A DNA stretch of 10,213 bases, taken from an uncultured Clostridia bacterium. Lineage in GTDB: Bacteria; Bacillota; Clostridia; Oscillospirales; Ruminococcaceae. The notes under the pieces were generated by a model, which saw only the letters and a program-made list of their open reading frames with translations, made no database searches and was not told the origin of the DNA. Position 1 is the stretch's first letter. Every line of letters starts with the position of its first letter. The stretch lies in NCBI GenBank assembly GCA_947625455.1, contig CANQOJ010000073.1:1-10213 (forward strand). The letters are read 5' to 3'. Both the position numbers and the translations under genes were made by a program. Shown in pieces: positions 1 to 6,063 of the stretch.

Positions 1-273
1 ACGGACGGACGTTTCAGCGGCGCGTCAAGAGGTGCGGCAATAGGACATGTTTCACCCGAAGCCGCCGAGGGCGGACTTATAGCGTTTGTCGAGGACGGCG
101 ACAAGATACACATTGATATTCCTAACCGCTCTGTGACTTTGCTTGTTGACGACGCGACAATTGAGGAGCGCAAAAAGAAAGGCATTCTCCCGCCGAAAGA
201 ACTTGACGGCTATCTCAAGCGTTATGCACAGCTTGTTACTTCATCAAACACGGGAGCGGTTTTTAAGGACTAA
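1..273 (+). CDS. ilvD: Dihydroxy-acid dehydratase, C-terminal part (partial, 5' end outside window)
   Basis: This is the last 90 codons of dihydroxy-acid dehydratase, the Fe-S enzyme that dehydrates 2,3-dihydroxy-isovalerate and 2,3-dihydroxy-3-methylvalerate in valine, isoleucine and leucine synthesis in the cytoplasm. The visible part opens with TDGRFSGASRG and continues with GHVSPEAAEGG and a VEDGDKIHIDIPNR stretch, the conserved C-terminal signature of the IlvD/Edd family. The frame is open from base 1 to the TAA at 271-273, so the gene enters from the left; a full family member is about 550-570 residues, so some five-sixths is missing. The sequence resembles a normal ilvD C-terminus with no sign of decay. 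A strong hairpin lies 30 bases after the stop, so ilvD is probably the last gene of its transcript. The related sugar-acid dehydratases (Edd) are the main alternative, but the motif wording fits IlvD better. Confidence 0.95.
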   Translation, partial: TDGRFSGASRGAAIGHVSPEAAEGGLIAFVEDGDKIHIDIPNRSVTLLVDDATIEERKKKGILPPKELDGYLKRYAQLVTSSNTGAVFKD

Positions 274-301
274 GAAGTAAATTGACATAATCTTCCATAA
301 T

Positions 302-338
302 TTGAGAGTGCAGAATTTTCTGCACTCTCAACTTGTTT
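302..338 (+). terminator. Intrinsic terminator after ilvD
   Basis: A perfect 14-bp inverted repeat (302-315 with 318-331, arms TTGAGAGTGCAGAA and TTCTGCACTCTCAA) lies 28 bases after the ilvD stop codon. It is followed by a weakly T-rich CTTGTTT. The U tract is poor, so termination strength is uncertain, but position and stem fit an ilvD terminator. Confidence 0.75.
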
Positions 339-414
339 AGGGTGCGGTTGTTTTCTTTGCAGTACAAACAATTTTTTCCTTTTCAATGCACGTTCAATTC
401 CAACTCTTACCTCT
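334..414. repeat. Dispersed intergenic repeat, copy A
   Basis: This non-coding stretch has near-identical pieces after the amidase gene. Bases 334-360 match 5371-5396, sharing TGTTTAG, then GTGCGGTTG, then TTTCTTTGC. Bases 362-414 match 5542 onward, with shared GTACAAACAA, TTCAA, GTTCAAT and CCAACTCT blocks, about six differences and a one-base gap. The stretch ends in one intact heptamer CTCTTAC (404-410) and decayed heptamer sequence. The segment just after ilvD also begins with AAGAAGTAA (272-280), a decayed form of the AGGTAAG heptamer seen after the amidase stop. The function is unknown. Confidence 0.7.
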
Positions 415-424
415 CTCTAAAAAA

Positions 425-439
425 ATCTAGCCTCTAGAT
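425..439. repeat. Short perfect dyad upstream of the operon promoter
   Basis: ATCTAG, a 3-base spacer CCT, then CTAGAT form a perfect dyad whose right end lies 10 bases before the -35 box of the lipoprotein promoter. It could be an operator half-site pair. It could equally be a by-product of decayed CTCTAAC-type heptamers, which are present just upstream. Confidence 0.35.
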
Positions 440-449
440 GCAAAAATGC

Positions 450-478
450 TTGACATATCATTGAAAATGTGTTACAAT
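450..478 (+). promoter_or_regulatory. Sigma-A-type promoter of the GHL10-amidase operon
   Basis: The -35 box TTGACA (450-455) is a perfect consensus. A 17-base spacer leads to TACAAT (473-478), one mismatch from TATAAT. Transcription should begin near 485, giving a leader of about 36 bases before the start codon at 521. The leader and spacer are very A/T rich. No other gene lies between, so this promoter should drive both downstream genes. Confidence 0.85.
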
Positions 479-520
479 TACTATATATATTTAGAATATT
501 ATATAATTGGGTGAAACTAT

Positions 521-2392
521 ATGAAAAAGAAATTTATTGCTGTCATAGCAGCGGTATCTCTGCTGTTGTGCGGTTGTTCCGAGACTGTCGGCAATAACGA
601 CAGTTCCGTTAATGTCGTTGATTTGGGCGTATCGTCAAGTTCTTCCAGTTCGTCGAGTTCGTCCGCTTCAACTAGTACATCAAGTTCATCAAGTTCAGCG
701 AGTTCAAGTTCTTCAGCTTCGAGTTCATCAAGTTCAAGTTCGGAGAGTTCAAGTTCCTCAAGCTCGTTGAACTCGTCATCTTCATCAAGTTCCAAAAGCG
801 TGCAAAGTATAACAAGCTTGATGGGTTCAATGGGTTCATCAACTTCAAATTCGTCAAGTTCTAGCGTAAAGACTTCAAGTTCTGCGAGTTCAAGCGTAAA
901 GAGTTCAAGTTCAACAACATCAAGCACCAAAACTTCAAGTTCGTCAAGTTCAAGCACTAAAACTTCAAGTTCGTCAAGTTCAAGCACTAAAACTTCAAGT
1001 TCTTCAACATCAAGTACTAAATCTTCGAGTTCATCAACATCAAGCACCAAATCTTCAAGTTCACAAAGTTCAAGCATAAAGAGTTCAAGTTCATCAACAT
1101 CAAGCACAAAAACTTCAAGTTCGTCAACATCAAGCACCAAAACTTCAAGTTCATCATCAAGCACCAAATCTTCAACTACATCAACTTCCACCCCAAAAAG
1201 TTCAGCAAGTTCATCAACCACATCAACCACAACAAGCACATCAAATAACGAGAAGCCGCCTGTTGTACCAAACAGCGATTATAAAGCCTTGAATTATGAC
1301 GAGATAAAGGGCGTATGGATTTCATATCTTGAACTTAATTCCATGTCAAGCTCAACCGAAACTGCGTTCAGAAATTCAATAGGCGCGGTTTTTGACAACT
1401 GCGTTGATTTGGGAGTGAACACGGTTTTTGTTCACGCGCGTTCGCACGGTGATGCGTTTTACAGTTCCTCGCTGTTTCCGAGAACCAAGTATGTAGGCGG
1501 TAGTTACGATCCGCTTCAGATTGCGGTTGAGGAGGCGCACAAGCGGAAATTGTCCATACATGCATGGATAAATCCGCTGAGAGGCTGCGCTAAATCTGAC
1601 GCTTCAAGGGAAAAAGGCTATAAGATAGGCGAGTTTATTGACGGCGGCACGCGCGCTGTTCTTGTAAACGGGTATTACTACTTAAATCCCGCTTATGACG
1701 AGGTGACAAAGCTTATTGCTGACGGGGTGACGGAGATAGTTTCAAATTATGACGTTGACGGCGTACATATTGACGACTATTTCTATCCCACAACAAACAG
1801 TTCATTTGACGCTGAAGCATTTAAGAACAGCGGTTATTCGTCGCTGTCAAAATTCAGATTAGCCAACTGCGACAAGCTTGTTTCGTCAATTTACAAGGCA
1901 ATCAAGAATGTAAACAATACCGTGCTGTTCAGCGTCAGCCCACAGGGGAATGTTCAGAACAACTATTCATATATGTATGCGGACGTTAAAAAATGGTGTT
2001 CAGAGCCGGGGTATCTTGACATTATAATGCCGCAGGTATATTTCGGATTTAAACACAAAACACAGGCGTTTGAAAAGTGCTGTACGGAATGGAGCGCAAT
2101 AGCGCTTAAGGGAAATGTAAAGCTTGTTATAGGAATTGCCGCGTCAAATATCGGTCAGGACGCGGGCGGTTATGCGGGTGCGGCAGGCTCTGAGGGCAGA
2201 CTTGAATGGATAAATGACAAGGAAATTCTTGCCAGACAGTATCTGTTTTCAAGAGAACTCGAATGTTATTCGGGAGTTTGCCTGTATTCATATAACAGCC
2301 TCTTTAAACCAAACCTGAAATTCAAAGCGCAGGTTGACGCAGAAAAAACGGCATTACAAAACGCATTTGCAAAGAACGGTGATTTACAATGA
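521..2392 (+). CDS. Ser-rich stalked lipoprotein with GHL10 (DUF187) glycosidase domain
   Basis: This is a predicted surface lipoprotein glycosidase of 623 residues. Residues 1-18 form a lipoprotein signal peptide (KKK, hydrophobic core, LLCG) with the lipidated Cys at 19; Cys at -2 is unusual but tolerable. Residues 38-241 are an almost pure Ser/Thr stalk, long enough to carry the domain through a thick cell wall. From about 260 to 590 is a GHL10/DUF187 domain: IKGVWISYLEL (262-272), HAWINPLR, VDGVHIDDYFYP with Asp418-Asp419, SVSPQGN, and MPQVYFG (503-509). The family includes E. coli DigH (YddW), which cleaves glycan strands stripped of stem peptides, and Bacillus YngK. By inference this protein cuts peptide-free peptidoglycan glycan. 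The start is supported by GGGTGA at 509-514, six bases upstream. The stop overlaps the next start (ATGA), implying translational coupling with a secreted amidase. Family placement is strong; the exact substrate is not proven, and another polysaccharide is possible. Confidence 0.88.
   Translation: MKKKFIAVIAAVSLLLCGCSETVGNNDSSVNVVDLGVSSSSSSSSSSSASTSTSSSSSSASSSSSASSSSSSSSESSSSSSSLNSSSSSSSKSVQSITSLMGSMGSSTSNSSSSSVKTSSSASSSVKSSSSTTSSTKTSSSSSSSTKTSSSSSSSTKTSSSSTSSTKSSSSSTSSTKSSSSQSSSIKSSSSSTSSTKTSSSSTSSTKTSSSSSSTKSSTTSTSTPKSSASSSTTSTTTSTSNNEKPPVVPNSDYKALNYDEIKGVWISYLELNSMSSSTETAFRNSIGAVFDNCVDLGVNTVFVHARSHGDAFYSSSLFPRTKYVGGSYDPLQIAVEEAHKRKLSIHAWINPLRGCAKSDASREKGYKIGEFIDGGTRAVLVNGYYYLNPAYDEVTKLIADGVTEIVSNYDVDGVHIDDYFYPTTNSSFDAEAFKNSGYSSLSKFRLANCDKLVSSIYKAIKNVNNTVLFSVSPQGNVQNNYSYMYADVKKWCSEPGYLDIIMPQVYFGFKHKTQAFEKCCTEWSAIALKGNVKLVIGIAASNIGQDAGGYAGAAGSEGRLEWINDKEILARQYLFSRELECYSGVCLYSYNSLFKPNLKFKAQVDAEKTALQNAFAKNGDLQ
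861..1187 (+). repeat. 30-bp tandem repeat encoding a 10-residue Ser/Thr/Lys unit
   Basis: Eleven consecutive units lie inside the stalk of the lipoprotein gene. Nine full 30-bp units run 861-1130, a 27-bp unit lacking one codon runs 1131-1157, and a diverged 30-bp unit runs 1158-1187. A typical unit begins CAAGCACTAAAACTTCAAGT and encodes approximately STKTSSSSSS, with a Lys at the same place in each repeat. Neighbouring units at 921, 951 and 981 are nearly identical, which indicates recent expansion by slippage or unequal recombination. Changes by whole units stay in frame, so they would alter stalk length without killing the gene. Upstream (632-860) the Ser tract is irregular and lacks this period. 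Confidence 0.92.
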
Positions 2393-5325
2393 AGAAAATA
2401 TTGACAGCTATTTTTTCAACACTTCTCGCGGTAAGCATATTCGCAGGTACTGCTTTCGGTCAAACAAACGCAGAAATTGACAACACCCCAAATGAAAGTT
2501 CTCAAAGCGCAGAAACCGACAATGATACTGTGGCTTTGCCCGAAAGACCGGGAAGCATGATAAGCCTGCAGAACAATATGCGGGCGGTGTATATTACGCC
2601 CGAAAAGGATTTTACTGATGATGATTTAACCGATATATATGATGAAATTTTAGGTTACGGCATGAACGCGGTAATTATTGCCTCAACAACCGAAGAAAAG
2701 GATTTCTATAACCTTGACCTTGAATCAAGCGGAATTATTGAAAAAGCCGTTGAAGAAGCGCACAACGCAGGACTTACGGCTTACGTCACTCTTGACGTAA
2801 GTTCATTATTGAAACAGGTGATAGAACAGGGCGGGGGACTAAAAGAGGGATTTGCCGCCGCCGCTCACAAATTTGTGATGAAATATGCCTGCGAGGGCTT
2901 GATACTTACAAATTACTATACCAAAAGTTCGGCTGAAACCCTTTCGGAGTATCTTAGTTCGGGTTCGGGCATAGGATATGAAAAGTGGCTGTACGAAATA
3001 AACGAGTATATGTTCCGCACAGTCAGCGAAGCTATACATAAAACAAACAATGCTGTCGCAGCGGGCGTTCTTATAGAGGATATGTGGGCGAACAAAAGTC
3101 AGAACGAAGAGGGTTCTTCGACAAACGATACCGCAACCGCATTGTATGACGGCAACTGTGATACAAAAAAGTATATCGAAAGCGGACTTGCGGATTTTGT
3201 TCTCGTAAAGGCATACGGTTCAACAGAAAACGCAACGCTCAATTTTGAAAAAGTGGTTTCATGGTGGTACGACCTTGCTCAAAAGTCAAAAGCAAAGCTT
3301 TATGTATACCACTTGAACGAACGCATAGGCACGCACGCGGGCTGGAATGAGGACCAGCTTCTGCGCCAGCTTACGGTTATGGACGAGCATTTTGAAAACA
3401 TAGGCGGAAGCGCGTTCAATTCTCTTTCGGCTCTAAGACAGAACCGCCTTAATTCAACAGAAACGCTGAAGAAATACTACAATAACCAGATAAACACAGA
3501 CGCGCTTTTTGAGGATTTAGAGATGGTTACGCCCACACAGCTTAACTATGTGACGTACAATCCCACGGAGAAGTTTATGGGAACATTTGATGAAAACTTC
3601 GACGTGTACTTTGACGGCAACAAGATAACGCTTAACGAAGCGGGTAACTTCTATATTCAAAAAGAACTTGCCGTCGGCAAAAATACGTTTACAATCGAAC
3701 ATAAGGGCAAGAAAATTGTTTACAACATTGAGCGCAGAGTTGACGTATTGAAGTCAATTGAAAACACGGGCAACGTATCTGTTGAGGGCGGTACGCAGAT
3801 TTCTCTTGTTGCGGTAGCGTACAGCGGTTCAAGCGTTTCCGCGTCAATTAACGGCAAGATTATACAATTAAAGGAAAAATCATCTTCCGAACAGGTGGAT
3901 TCAAACGGAACATACTCGCAGTTTGTCGGGTATTACACGGTTGCCGACGGAATTATCGGACAGGAGCAAAATCTCGGAAAGATAAGCTTTTACGCTGTTT
4001 ATAAGGGATATGACGAGTATATGACGGGAGGCAGCGTTACCATACTTGCAAAGCCCGAACCGCCGAAAGAGGACATAAAGGCTGAACTTCTGCCCGACCA
4101 GTCGGCTGTGGGAACGGGAGAGGTTGTGGGTACAATAGAGCCCGTGGTAAACAGCGATACGCTTGTTCAGTATGTAAAGATAGTGAATGACGGGTGTGAG
4201 ATTTTTGATGCAAAGACAACGGGACGTATCCCGACGCCGCTGTTATATCGTCAGCCCGCGGGCACTCTTGACTATTTCAAGTCAAGAACAGACGGATATG
4301 TCATCACGGATTCGGGCAGGCGTTATGCCGAGGGAAATGTCCAAGTGTTTGAGGACACGGGTTTGGGCTATAACTCGCTTGTGGTAAAGGAAATAGGAAA
4401 CAGCGGCGGGCGCAGCTTCATCTCGATTGCACTTGACTACAGAATAAGTTATAATATAACCACTTCGCAGACTTTCGTCAATTCTGCGGGCGGTCCGTAC
4501 GGAGTTACAAAGTTTAATGCAGAGTACATTTATATAACATTCGACAATGTCACTTCAGTAACGGCTCTGCCCGACTTTAACGAATGTTCGCTGTTCAGTG
4601 ACGGAATATGGGAGGTTGTAGAAGAAAACGGTATTCCTAAGTTCAGACTGAAATTAACGTTAAGACAAGCGGGGATTTACAGCGGTGCGGTTTCTAAGTA
4701 TGACGAAAACGGCTTGCTGAACATAAGTTTCCCTGTTCCTACTCCGTCGCTTGCCGGCAAGACAATCGTTATTGATCCCGGTCACGGCTATACAAACGCG
4801 AATGTCTGGGATCCGGGAGCAATAGGCGGTGTTACGGAGCAGTCGATAAACCTTGCGATGTCGAAAAAGCTTGAAGCGAAGCTCACTGCGCTTGGGGCAA
4901 AGGTGGTTCGTCTGAATACGGAGAGCGCTGTTTTCCAGACGCTGTACCGACCGTATGAAGCGAGGAAGATAAACGCGGATATGTTCATCTCACTGCACTG
5001 CAACTCCAACACCGACACTTCACCGCACGGTACTGAAGCTTACTACTTCACGCCGTGGTCGGAACCGCTTGCGGAATCCATAACCGCAAACCTTAGTTCG
5101 TTCTTCGACAACTTGTATGCGGACGGAACCAAGAGCAACCGTTCCGAAAAATACGATTACTTCCAGGTAACGCTCCTGCCGAATTTCCCATCGGTGCTTG
5201 TTGAAATGGGATTTGTTTCAAATGAGCGCGAGTGCCTTGCGATGGCAAACAGCGATAATCAGGAGAAAATGGCTGATGCGATAGCGCAGGGAGTTGTGGA
5301 TTATTACGCGAGGTGCGCGTATTAG
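2389..5325 (+). CDS. Secreted N-acetylmuramoyl-L-alanine amidase with N-terminal degenerate GHL10-like domain
   Basis: This 978-residue exported protein should cleave the amide bond between MurNAc and the stem peptide. Residues 1-24 are a Sec signal peptide (likely cut after AFG). Residues about 60-370 resemble the GHL10 domain of the preceding gene: MRAVYI, KAVEEAHNAGL, CEGLILTNYY and ADFVLVKAYG align with GVWI, AVEEAHKRKL, VDGVHIDDYF and LDIIMPQVYF. The Asp-Asp pair is Thr174-Asn175 and Pro-Gln is Val273-Lys274, so this copy is probably not catalytic. Residues about 381-554 look like two beta-sandwich (Ig-like) units, and 562-785 is another beta-rich, possibly AMIN- or SH3-like region; these are tentative. 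Residues 791-978 are Amidase_3, with zinc ligands His799, Glu817 and His870 and catalytic Glu939 all present. The ATG overlaps the previous stop, with GGTGAT (2378-2383) as a weak ribosome site. The length is far above the usual 200-500 residues of the family. No transmembrane or sorting signal follows. Confidence 0.9.
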   Translation: MKKILTAIFSTLLAVSIFAGTAFGQTNAEIDNTPNESSQSAETDNDTVALPERPGSMISLQNNMRAVYITPEKDFTDDDLTDIYDEILGYGMNAVIIASTTEEKDFYNLDLESSGIIEKAVEEAHNAGLTAYVTLDVSSLLKQVIEQGGGLKEGFAAAAHKFVMKYACEGLILTNYYTKSSAETLSEYLSSGSGIGYEKWLYEINEYMFRTVSEAIHKTNNAVAAGVLIEDMWANKSQNEEGSSTNDTATALYDGNCDTKKYIESGLADFVLVKAYGSTENATLNFEKVVSWWYDLAQKSKAKLYVYHLNERIGTHAGWNEDQLLRQLTVMDEHFENIGGSAFNSLSALRQNRLNSTETLKKYYNNQINTDALFEDLEMVTPTQLNYVTYNPTEKFMGTFDENFDVYFDGNKITLNEAGNFYIQKELAVGKNTFTIEHKGKKIVYNIERRVDVLKSIENTGNVSVEGGTQISLVAVAYSGSSVSASINGKIIQLKEKSSSEQVDSNGTYSQFVGYYTVADGIIGQEQNLGKISFYAVYKGYDEYMTGGSVTILAKPEPPKEDIKAELLPDQSAVGTGEVVGTIEPVVNSDTLVQYVKIVNDGCEIFDAKTTGRIPTPLLYRQPAGTLDYFKSRTDGYVITDSGRRYAEGNVQVFEDTGLGYNSLVVKEIGNSGGRSFISIALDYRISYNITTSQTFVNSAGGPYGVTKFNAEYIYITFDNVTSVTALPDFNECSLFSDGIWEVVEENGIPKFRLKLTLRQAGIYSGAVSKYDENGLLNISFPVPTPSLAGKTIVIDPGHGYTNANVWDPGAIGGVTEQSINLAMSKKLEAKLTALGAKVVRLNTESAVFQTLYRPYEARKINADMFISLHCNSNTDTSPHGTEAYYFTPWSEPLAESITANLSSFFDNLYADGTKSNRSEKYDYFQVTLLPNFPSVLVEMGFVSNERECLAMANSDNQEKMADAIAQGVVDYYARCAY

Positions 5326-5346
5326 AGGTAAGAGGTAAGAGGTAAG
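5326..5346 (+). repeat. Heptamer tandem repeat AGGTAAG x3
   Basis: Three perfect copies of AGGTAAG follow the amidase stop codon without a gap. The reverse complement, CTTACCT, is a rotation of the CTCTTAC heptamer found at 404-410, 5583-5610 and 10162-10189. The amidase stop codon TAG abuts the array, so array length does not affect the protein. Confidence 0.85.
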
Positions 5347-5355
5347 AATTTAATT

Positions 5356-5394
5356 CAACCGCACTTTTTCTGTTTAGAGTGCGGTTGTTTCTTT
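5356..5394 (+). terminator. Intrinsic terminator of the GHL10-amidase operon
   Basis: A 10-bp perfect stem CAACCGCACT (5356-5365) pairs with AGTGCGGTTG (5378-5387) around a 12-base loop and is followed by TTTCTTT. It lies 30 bases after the amidase stop codon. The right arm and tail recur after ilvD (copy A of the dispersed repeat) without the matching left arm. Confidence 0.85.
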
Positions 5395-5580
5395 GCGGTT
5401 AAAGCCTTTTCCTTTTCAACGCACGCCTGATTCGGCGCGCTCCGGGGTGCAGCCACTCAAATTCGCTTCGCGAATTTGAGTGGCTGCACCCCGGAGCGAA
5501 CGGACGTGGTTTTGGGGGAAAAGCGCGTTTGTTACCCGGCGGTACAAACAACTTTTCCTCTTCAAAGCATGTTCAATCCC
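5371..5580. repeat. Dispersed intergenic repeat, copy B, interrupted by a hairpin
   Basis: Bases 5371-5396 match 334-360 of copy A. The next block of the repeat appears twice: once at 5405-5426 (CCTTTTCCTTTTCAACGCAC and onward) and once at 5542-5580 (GTACAAACAACTTTTCCTCT and onward). The two partial copies flank a G+C-rich segment holding a 61-base perfect hairpin. Compared with the uninterrupted copy A, this looks like an insertion or a partial duplication. No open reading frame of note lies here. Confidence 0.65.
5438..5498. repeat. Perfect 29-bp inverted repeat with 3-base loop
   Basis: Bases 5438-5466 are the exact reverse complement of 5470-5498, with TTC (5467-5469) as loop. The arms start CGCTCCGGGGTGCAGCCACT and are richer in G+C than their surroundings. 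No U tract follows, so a terminator is unlikely. Possibilities are a palindromic mobile repeat (REP- or MITE-like), a RNase III substrate, or a cruciform-forming site. It sits between two intrinsic terminators, where it would rarely be transcribed. Confidence 0.9.
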
Positions 5581-5582
5581 AA

Positions 5583-5617
5583 CTCTAACCTCTTACCTCT
5601 AATCTCTAACTTCTAAA
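5583..5617. repeat. Heptamer tandem repeat CTCTAAC / CTCTTAC / CTCTAAT
   Basis: Four 7-base units run from 5583 to 5610 (CTCTAAC, CTCTTAC, CTCTAAT, CTCTAAC), and a decayed fifth reaches 5617. They are in the opposite orientation to the AGGTAAG array at 5326-5346, so the non-coding block between the two genes is bordered by inverted heptamer arrays. Confidence 0.8.
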
Positions 5618-5647
5618 AGAAGGAGAACCCGAAAGTTCTCCTTTTTT
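5616..5647. terminator. Bidirectional intrinsic terminator between convergent operons
   Basis: AAGGAGAAC (5620-5628) pairs with GTTCTCCTT (5635-5643) around CCGAAA, and the stem extends through A/T pairs on both sides. On the plus strand it is followed by a run of Ts; on the minus strand the RNA reads CTTCTTTT after the stem. It lies one base past the stop of the minus-strand hypothetical gene, so it most likely ends the pheST transcript and also stops read-through from the left. Confidence 0.88.
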
Positions 5648-5648
5648 G

Positions 5649-6041
5649 TTATTCAATTACCGTTCTATATTCTTCGTCAGCTTCATCAGAATATGGAACA
5701 GCGTAATACCTTTTCCCAATCAGCGTCCTCAGCTTTCGAATATCCTCAATATCCCGTGAGCCGAACTCCTGATAACAAGTTTTCTCGCTGTTCTCGTTTA
5801 ACTCATCATAAAAGTCAGTTACACAAACGTTAAAATCATCTAGCAGGTCCTCAAACGGCACTTGCGATATATCCTGCGGACTTGCCTCCTCTTCACCGTA
5901 ACACTCGTTTTCCATTTCAAACGTCAAAGAAGTCACATACAACTCACAGCCAAGTTCGGGAAAATATTTAAGATAGATGTCATCTTCGATCTTTTTGTAG
6001 TTAGTGTACTTTTCAGGTTTGTAGTTTTGAAAGTTCTTCAT
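5649..6041 (-). CDS. Small acidic protein of unknown function, last gene of the pheST operon
   Basis: I do not recognise this 130-residue protein. It begins MKNFQNYKPEKY and ends EEYRTVIE, with about 32 Asp/Glu against 14 Lys/Arg, so it is strongly acidic. It has no signal peptide or membrane segment and is probably cytoplasmic. Cysteines stand at 32, 47, 73 and 89, without a recognisable metal-site spacing. The ATG at 6041 is chosen because AAAGGAG (6051-6057) lies nine bases upstream; a longer reading from 6104 would overlap the end of pheT and add residues with no ribosome site. It starts 22 bases after the pheT stop in the same direction with no terminator between, and a strong terminator follows it directly, so it should be cotranscribed with pheS and pheT under the T-box. 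A role linked to tRNA charging is possible but not shown by the sequence. Confidence 0.75.
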   Translation of the reverse strand: MKNFQNYKPEKYTNYKKIEDDIYLKYFPELGCELYVTSLTFEMENECYGEEEASPQDISQVPFEDLLDDFNVCVTDFYDELNENSEKTCYQEFGSRDIEDIRKLRTLIGKRYYAVPYSDEADEEYRTVIE

Positions 6042-6063
6042 TTCAAAAATCTCCTTTCGCGTT

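Noticed and set aside
517..1239. Long minus-strand open frame of 240 residues rich in Leu, Glu, Asp and Val
   Set aside because: It is the mirror of the Ser-rich stalk. Ser codons read in reverse give Glu, Leu and Asp codons and few stops, so the length is a by-product of the repeat. It has no ribosome site or plausible protein character.
5326..5617. CRISPR-like array in the repeat-rich spacer
   Set aside because: The direct repeats are only 7 bases and contiguous, without spacers of fixed length, and no cas genes are present.
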